Below, one piece after another: positions 5,317-9,542 of a DNA stretch of 9,542 nucleotides. Under the pieces are notes generated by a model. It worked only from the letters and a program-made list of their open reading frames with translations, was not told the DNA's origin and made no database searches. Every line of letters starts with the position of its first letter. Position 1 is the first letter of the stretch. This DNA comes from Actinomycetota bacterium (GTDB taxonomy: Bacteria; Actinomycetota; Acidimicrobiia; Acidimicrobiales; Aldehydirespiratoraceae). Location of the stretch: NCBI GenBank assembly GCA_012271125.1, contig JAAXHB010000181.1:1-9542 (forward strand), read 5' to 3'. Made by a program: the position numbers and the translations under genes.

Positions 5317-6269
5317 GTGTTTTTGAGGAGATTCGCGCTGGGGCGGCGTATGTGGCTGAGAGGGCTCGGCATGTGCGCATCAACGAAACCGAATTGGAGG
5401 CGTTTGCAGGAAGGGTGGAGCTAAATGTTGCCGATGACGATCCTGGGCACTTCGCGGTTGGGGATGCTGAGACGACAGCAGCGTTTGTGTTGGCTTTGGA
5501 CTCCGTGAACTTTGGGTCGGGGTACTTCCCGGTTCTGCGCAAGCGGCATGGGATATCGGGGTATCACACAATTGCGTCGTGTCTACGCGAGTTTGCGTTG
5601 AGGCAGCCGATTGCGTCGACATGGCTTGCTGCTGTGGACGTCGCGGAGGTGACCGAGTTATTTGAGCAAGACGGGAATGAAGGTGTTGGAGAGCTGATGG
5701 GGTTGTTCTGTCAGGCGTTCAATGACCTCGGAGCGTTTATTGATCGAGTTGGTGACGGTCGGGCGTTGGGGGTGGTGGAGGCAGCGGATGGGTCGGCAGC
5801 AAAGATGGTGAAACTGCTAGATGAGATGTCTCTGTATCACGATGTACATGACTATGAAGGCCGTGAGGTTCCGTTGTATAAGCGGGCGCAGATCACGCCA
5901 TTTGACTTGTCGTGTGCTTTAGGCGACGACTTGCCGGAGCCGTTTTCCGACTTGGATCAGCTGACGATGTTTGCTGACAATCTGGTGCCGCACGTGTTGC
6001 GGGTTGAAGGGGTGCTGGAGTTTGAGCCCGCATTGGTTGAGCGGATCAATGCCGGCGAGGACATTCCCAGCGGGTCGCATGAAGAGGTCGAGATTCGAGC
6101 TTGTGGACTTCACGCTGTCGAGCAGATCGTCATCGGTCTAATGGGACGAAGTAGCGCCGCAGGAGATGTCGTCACCGCTGGAGAGGTAGACGGAATCTTG
6201 TGGCGGCTTGGTGGTCAAGACAAATACAAGGCCCAGGCGCGGCACCGCAGTCGTTGTCATTATTACTAG
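5313..6269 (+). CDS. Queuosine-salvage protein, Qng1/DUF2419 family (queuosine 5'-phosphate N-glycosylase/hydrolase)
   Basis: Proteins of this family (Q_salvage, DUF2419) cleave queuosine 5'-monophosphate to release the base queuine, which can then be re-inserted at the wobble position of GUN-anticodon tRNAs. Recognisable blocks: LDSVNFGSGYFP at 62-73, the DVHDYEGREVPLYKRAQI region at 177-194, LTMFADNLVPHVLR at 217-230 (the FAD-x-x-VP block is highly conserved from bacteria to man), EIRACGLHAVEQ at 260-271, and the C-terminal HRSRCHYY at 311-318, corresponding to the family's terminal HRxRxxxY. The 318-residue length is normal. The start is GTG 5313, chosen for its 4-bp overlap with the DCC gene stop. 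No tgt or queC/D/E/F genes are in the window, so synthesis versus salvage cannot be judged here. The following importer gene starts 108 nt later with its own strong ribosome binding site. Confidence 0.92.
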   Translation: MSVFEEIRAGAAYVAERARHVRINETELEAFAGRVELNVADDDPGHFAVGDAETTAAFVLALDSVNFGSGYFPVLRKRHGISGYHTIASCLREFALRQPIASTWLAAVDVAEVTELFEQDGNEGVGELMGLFCQAFNDLGAFIDRVGDGRALGVVEAADGSAAKMVKLLDEMSLYHDVHDYEGREVPLYKRAQITPFDLSCALGDDLPEPFSDLDQLTMFADNLVPHVLRVEGVLEFEPALVERINAGEDIPSGSHEEVEIRACGLHAVEQIVIGLMGRSSAAGDVVTAGEVDGILWRLGGQDKYKAQARHRSRCHYY

Positions 6270-6307
6270 GGAAATGAACTAGAAGTAAGGGGCCGGGTGG
6301 GGCTGGA

Positions 6308-6338
6308 TTGGAGTTGTGTCATAGGGGTGGGCTAATGT
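6308..6338 (+). promoter_or_regulatory. Possible promoter of the nucleoside importer operon
   Basis: The 108-nt gap between the Qng1 gene and the lipoprotein gene contains TTGGAG (6308-6313) and TAATGT (6333-6338, fits TANNNT of actinobacterial -10 boxes) with a long 19-nt spacer. This is pattern matching only. The gap shows no clear terminator, so read-through from the DCC-Qng1 pair is also possible. Confidence 0.25.
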
Positions 6339-6377
6339 GGCGCAGCAAATTTCGTCCCTAGTTTTGGAGGATTCACA

Positions 6378-7463
6378 ATGGCAAAAAGTGCGTTTAGGCA
6401 TGTGGCTAAGCGGCTGATGGTCATGTTGGCGTTGCTGTCATCGTTGGTGCTGGTAGCGGCAGCATGCAGCAGCGATGACGGCGGCGGAGACGCTGGCATT
6501 TCAGTCGGGCTTGTTTTTGACATCGGCGGGCGTGGCGATCAATCGTTCAACGACTCGGCCGCTGCGGGCATCGAGCGAGCCGCCGATGAGCTAGGCATCA
6601 GCTTTACCGAAGCCTCGCCCAACGCTGACGGCTCCAACCGCGCCGAGCTGCTGCAGCTAGCTGCTGACGAACATGACGTGGTGCTCGCCGTTGGCTTCTT
6701 GTTTGAAGGCGACGCCGCCGCGGTGGGTTCCGTGAATCCCGACACCAAGTTCGGTGTGGTCGACTCGGCGATGCTTGACTTTGGTGCTGATCCGCCTGGG
6801 CCGTATGGCGACAACATCGCCGGTCTGGTGTTTGCTGAGCATCAGGGATCGTTCCTTGTGGGTGCTGCAGCGGGGCTGAAATCGCAGACGGGCAAGATCG
6901 GCTTTATCGGCGGGGTCGCCAACGTTGGCGGGCTGATCGAGAAGTTCCAAGCTGGATTTGAAGCCGGCGCACGCGAAGTTGACCCTGGCGTTGAGATCGT
7001 TGCGTCTTACATCACCGAGGCGCCTGACTTTGACGGGTTCAACGCACCGGATCGTGCTAAGGAAATCGCGCTGAGCATGTACGAGCAAGGTGCTGACATC
7101 GTTTATCACGCTGCGGGCGGCTCTGGTGCTGGCCTCTTTGAGGCTGCCAAAGAGCACAGCGAGACCAGCGGCTCCAAGGTTTGGGCGATTGGCGTGGACT
7201 CTGACCAGTACCACACCGTTGACCCAGGCGTGCAGGAGTACGTGCTGACCTCGATGCTCAAGAGGGTGGACGTGTCCATCTATGAGATGATCAAGTCCGC
7301 CATAGACGACACTGTGGTGGCAGGCCCGACCGCCTATGACCTGTCAGTAGACGGCGTGGGCTACAGCCGCTCTGGTGGGTTTGTAGACGACATTGCCGGT
7401 GAGCTTGATGCTCTGAAGGCACAAATTATTGCCGGCGACATCGTGGTGCCTGAGACTCCATAA
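6378..7463 (+). CDS. BMP/PnrA-family nucleoside ABC transporter, substrate-binding lipoprotein
   Basis: Extracytoplasmic, lipid-anchored binding protein of a BMP-type importer; characterised relatives (PnrA, BmpA, and the partner of NupAB-type transporters) bind purine nucleosides. Residues 1-30 form a lipoprotein signal: basic start, hydrophobic stretch LMVMLALLSSLVLV, lipobox VAAAC with the lipidated Cys at 30, then an acidic, Gly-rich linker (SSDDGGGDAG). The mature protein shows BMP family blocks: VGLVFDIGGRGDQSFNDSA (43-61), DVVLAVGFLF (100-109), GKIGFIGGVANVGGLIEKF (172-190), YHAAGGSGAGLFEAAK (242-257), AIGVDSDQY (270-278) and LTSMLKRVD (291-299). The 361-residue length is normal. GGAGG at 6366-6370 sits 7 nt before ATG 6378, an ideal site suiting high expression. 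It is first of an operon with the ATPase and permease; the ligand is inferred as a nucleoside but not shown. Confidence 0.94.
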   Translation: MAKSAFRHVAKRLMVMLALLSSLVLVAAACSSDDGGGDAGISVGLVFDIGGRGDQSFNDSAAAGIERAADELGISFTEASPNADGSNRAELLQLAADEHDVVLAVGFLFEGDAAAVGSVNPDTKFGVVDSAMLDFGADPPGPYGDNIAGLVFAEHQGSFLVGAAAGLKSQTGKIGFIGGVANVGGLIEKFQAGFEAGAREVDPGVEIVASYITEAPDFDGFNAPDRAKEIALSMYEQGADIVYHAAGGSGAGLFEAAKEHSETSGSKVWAIGVDSDQYHTVDPGVQEYVLTSMLKRVDVSIYEMIKSAIDDTVVAGPTAYDLSVDGVGYSRSGGFVDDIAGELDALKAQIIAGDIVVPETP

Positions 7464-7477
7464 GGGGTTTCGGCACC
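7445..7477 (+). promoter_or_regulatory. Strong hairpin spanning the stop codon of the binding-protein gene
   Basis: GGTGCC (7445-7450) pairs with GGCACC (7472-7477), and GAGACTCC (7452-7459) pairs with GGGGTTTC (7464-7471), including two G-U pairs; T7451 is bulged. The loop is ATAA (7460-7463), so the stop codon TAA lies inside the loop. No T-run follows. Hairpins after the binding-protein gene of ABC importer operons commonly protect the upstream mRNA or lower downstream expression, which is the likely role here. Confidence 0.6.
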
Positions 7478-7482
7478 GCCAA

Positions 7483-7512
7483 CAAATATTGGTTTGGCAA
7501 ATATTGGTTTGG
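7483..7512. repeat. Perfect 15-bp tandem direct repeat between binding-protein and ATPase genes
   Basis: CAAATATTGGTTTGG occurs twice head to tail (7483-7497 and 7498-7512), just after the stop-codon hairpin and about 50 nt before the ATPase start. It is AT-richer than its surroundings. Possible roles are a protein or RNA-binding site or a spacer; it may equally be a recent duplication. Confidence 0.6.
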
Positions 7513-7563
7513 CGCGCCTGTAGTGGCGGGCGTGTCGACACCAATCAGAATTAGCTGACAGTG

Positions 7564-9096
7564 ATGACGGCTGCGGTTGAGCTGAAAGGCATAACCAAAC
7601 GGTTTCCGGGGGTTATTGCCAACGACGACGTGAACCTCAGTGTCGCCGAAGGTGAAATCCATGCCATCTGCGGAGAAAACGGGGCTGGCAAGTCGACCCT
7701 GATGAAGGTGCTCTACGGGATGCAACCTCCCGATTCGGGCACGATGAGCATTTTTGGGCAAGAAATCATCCCCTCCTCCCCCGCGGAAGCCATCGAGCTT
7801 GGCATCGGGATGGTGCATCAGCACTTCATGCTCGCCGATCAGCTCAGCGTCTTGGAAAACGTGATTCTGGGTGCTGAGCCGATGCGCTCCTTCGGGCGGT
7901 TGGACTTGGCAGCCGGGCGGCGACACCTTGAAGAGGTCAGCCGGGACTATGGGCTAGACGTCCATCCCGATGATCTGGTCGAGAGCCTTGAAGTGGGCGA
8001 ACGTCAGCGGGTTGAGATCATCAAGGTGCTGTACCGAGGGGCTCGCATTTTGGTATTGGATGAGCCCACGGCGGTGCTTGTGCCCCAAGAAGTGGACGAG
8101 CTGTTTCGTAATATGCGAGACCTCAAGGCTGCCGGCACAACCATCTTGTTCATCGATCACAAGCTTGATGAGGTGCTTGAGATAGCTGACACGATCACCG
8201 TGTTGCGCCATGGGCGCACCATCGGAACGGTCAAACCGGCTGATGTGACAGCTAGGGATTTAGCGGAGATGATGATCGGCTCAGAACTGCCGAAACCCGA
8301 TACGAAAGTGAAGGTAGAGGCTGGTGATCCGGCACTGACGGTGGAGAACCTTTGCGTTCACGACTCAGACGGACGCACTGTGGTTGACAACGTGAGCTTT
8401 GCGGTGCGTTGCGGTGAAATCGTGGGCGTGGCAGGCGTTGAAGGCAACGGACAGACCGAACTGGTGAATGCGGTGCTTGGAACGCAAGCACCGGCGTCGG
8501 GGCAGATCAGATTGTTGACTAATGAGATCACCTCAAAGTCGGTGCGACATCGGCGCGAGTCGGGGCTCGGTTACATACCCCAGGATCGACATCGTGACGG
8601 GTTGCTGCTTGGGGCACCGCTTTGGGAAAACATCGCCTTGGGTCATCAGACCCAGATGCCGTGTTCGCAGAGTTTTTGGCTGAGGCCGGCAGGGATGCGT
8701 TCACGATGCGAGACGATTCGCGGTGACTTTGATGTGCGCACCCCGGGGGTTGATGTGTCGGCTCATGCGCTTTCGGGCGGCAATCAGCAAAAGCTGATCG
8801 TGGGGCGAGAAATGACCGCGGAGCCTTCTGTGCTGTTGGCAGCCCATCCGACACGAGGCATTGATGTTGGCGCTCAAGCTGCGGTGTGGGATGACATTCG
8901 AGCGGCGCGACGCAATGGGATGGCGACGCTGTTGATTTCGGCTGACTTGGATGAGCTGATCGGGTTGTCGGATGTGATCGTGGTCATGTTGCGGGGGCGT
9001 TTGGTAGCCGAACTTGACCCGGCGGAGATCACGCCACGTGATTTGGGTGCCTACATGACCGGTGCGATGGGATCAGCGGTGGGATCGGTGGCATGA
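7564..9096 (+). CDS. Nucleoside/sugar-type ABC transporter, double ATPase subunit (BMP importer, RbsA-like)
   Basis: Energises the importer; two nucleotide-binding domains in one 510-residue chain. NBD1 (about 4-235): Walker A GENGAGKST at 37-45, Q-loop in VHQHFM around Q86, signature EVGERQR at 143-149, Walker B LVLDEP at 163-168, switch His in FIDHK at 199. NBD2 (about 257-500): GVEGNGQTE at 291-299 replaces Walker A and lacks the Lys; LSGGNQQK at 403-410 is an intact signature; Walker B reads LLAAHPTRGIDVG at 424-436 without Asp-Glu. Such asymmetry is usual for the BMP-type branch, where NBD2 is probably catalytically weak. ATG 7564 is preferred; GTG 7561 directly before it is equally possible, and no strong Shine-Dalgarno precedes either. 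A 100-nt gap with a hairpin and tandem repeat separates it from the binding-protein gene, and the permease follows 13 nt after its stop. Confidence 0.94.
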   Translation: MTAAVELKGITKRFPGVIANDDVNLSVAEGEIHAICGENGAGKSTLMKVLYGMQPPDSGTMSIFGQEIIPSSPAEAIELGIGMVHQHFMLADQLSVLENVILGAEPMRSFGRLDLAAGRRHLEEVSRDYGLDVHPDDLVESLEVGERQRVEIIKVLYRGARILVLDEPTAVLVPQEVDELFRNMRDLKAAGTTILFIDHKLDEVLEIADTITVLRHGRTIGTVKPADVTARDLAEMMIGSELPKPDTKVKVEAGDPALTVENLCVHDSDGRTVVDNVSFAVRCGEIVGVAGVEGNGQTELVNAVLGTQAPASGQIRLLTNEITSKSVRHRRESGLGYIPQDRHRDGLLLGAPLWENIALGHQTQMPCSQSFWLRPAGMRSRCETIRGDFDVRTPGVDVSAHALSGGNQQKLIVGREMTAEPSVLLAAHPTRGIDVGAQAAVWDDIRAARRNGMATLLISADLDELIGLSDVIVVMLRGRLVAELDPAEITPRDLGAYMTGAMGSAVGSVA

Positions 9097-9109
9097 GCGG
9101 AGAAGTGGC

Positions 9110-9542
9110 GTGAGCGGGGTTGCGCAGGGGTCGTTAGGGCATCGACTGTTGCTGGCGACGGCGGCGCCGGTTGGGGCGGTTCTGATCGCGGTGTTGCTTA
9201 GCTCGGTGGTGTTGCTGGTATCGGGCAGCAATCCCTTTGACGCTTATGCAGACATGCTTTCGCACGCAAGCAAGCTCGAAACCCAGATTGACATTTGGAA
9301 TCGAGCGACGCCGCTGTATTTGTCGGGAGTGGCGGCGGCTATTGGGTTCAGGATGAACCTATTCAACATCGGCGTTGAGGGACAGTTTTTGCTGGCTTTT
9401 GTGGTGGCGGCCCATGTGGGGTCGTTGGTGAGTTTGCCGGCGGTGATTCATGTGACATTGATCTTTTTGGTGGCGATGGCGGTGGGAGCGGGCTATTCGG
9501 GCTTGGCGGGAGTGTTGAAGGTGACTCGTGGGGTCAATGAGG
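9110..9542 (+). CDS. Nucleoside ABC transporter permease (BPD_transp_2 family), N-terminal part (cut by right edge)
   Basis: Inner-membrane channel subunit of the BMP-type importer. The frame from GTG 9110 is open for 144 codons to the edge. A short cytoplasmic N-terminus is followed by a first transmembrane segment (about 14-38, Leu/Val-rich, ending VLLVSGSNPFDAY), a periplasmic stretch, then LYLSGVAAAIGFRMNLFNIGVEGQF at about 72-96, the hallmark of the branched-chain/nucleoside permease family (FNIG-x-EGQ), and a further hydrophobic stretch VIHVTLIFLVAMAVGAGYSG. The segment ends GVLKVTRGVNE, the usual cytoplasmic loop. GGAG with a 7-nt spacer after AAG supports GTG 9110; an ATG overlapping the ATPase stop (9093) gives only six codons and is not the start. 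A second permease gene would be expected beyond the window. Confidence 0.92.
   Translation, partial: MSGVAQGSLGHRLLLATAAPVGAVLIAVLLSSVVLLVSGSNPFDAYADMLSHASKLETQIDIWNRATPLYLSGVAAAIGFRMNLFNIGVEGQFLLAFVVAAHVGSLVSLPAVIHVTLIFLVAMAVGAGYSGLAGVLKVTRGVNE

Noticed and set aside
6657..7214. 185-codon minus-strand open frame opposite the lipoprotein gene
   Set aside because: No family resemblance, no ribosome binding site, and fully contained within the well-supported plus-strand gene.
7532..7541. GTGTCGACAC 10-bp palindrome, and GGCGCGCC at 7511-7518, before the ATPase gene
   Set aside because: Short palindromes of this size occur by chance in GC-rich DNA; no second copy or supporting context.
7426..7926. 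166-codon minus-strand open frame over the ATPase gene start
   Set aside because: Shadow of the ATPase NBD1 coding strand; it also runs across the hairpin and tandem repeat.

Overview
The window looks like a chromosomal segment of an actinobacterium, most likely of the class Acidimicrobiia (Ilumatobacter-like). The host genes are roughly 55-63% GC, use GTG starts freely, and include a bL37-type mini ribosomal protein. The taxonomic call is an inference from protein style and gene set, not from a database search.

Layout, left to right. (1) Positions 1-2070, minus strand: a compact housekeeping cluster read as DUF192 gene -> rsmI -> metG, with metG running off the left edge. rsmI follows the DUF192 gene after only 4 bases. 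(2) Positions about 2086-3632, plus strand: one visibly AT-richer gene encoding a beta-class DNA methyltransferase fused to a C-terminal HNH nuclease domain. Its natural start codon (ATG 2098) is separated from the rest of the gene by a pure (AG)12 tract. In this sequence the tract puts the start out of frame, and losing one AG unit would restore a 510-residue protein. This is the classic layout of a phase-variable restriction-modification gene, here captured in the OFF phase, and it is the most notable find in the window. (3) Positions 3647-4856, minus strand: the tiny bL37 gene, a hairpin, then ychF. (4) Positions 4857-4980: a divergent regulatory region holding a perfect 14-bp tandem repeat and a perfect 8-bp inverted repeat. 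(5) Positions 4981-6269, plus strand: a DCC-family (DUF393) thiol protein overlapping by 4 bp a queuosine-salvage protein of the Qng1/DUF2419 family. (6) Positions 6378-9542, plus strand: a BMP/PnrA-type nucleoside ABC importer, as substrate-binding lipoprotein, double ATPase and first permease (cut by the right edge). A strong hairpin sits over the stop codon of the lipoprotein gene, followed by a 15-bp tandem repeat.

How the genes fit together. rsmI, metG, bL37 and ychF all serve translation. The Qng1 homologue releases the wobble-base precursor queuine from queuosine 5'-monophosphate. The adjacent importer belongs to a family that brings in nucleosides, so a queuosine or nucleoside scavenging neighbourhood is conceivable but unproven. 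The methyltransferase-HNH gene is a probable horizontally acquired defence or epigenetic switch placed between conserved housekeeping genes. No tRNA, rRNA, CRISPR array, insertion sequence or phage gene was seen.
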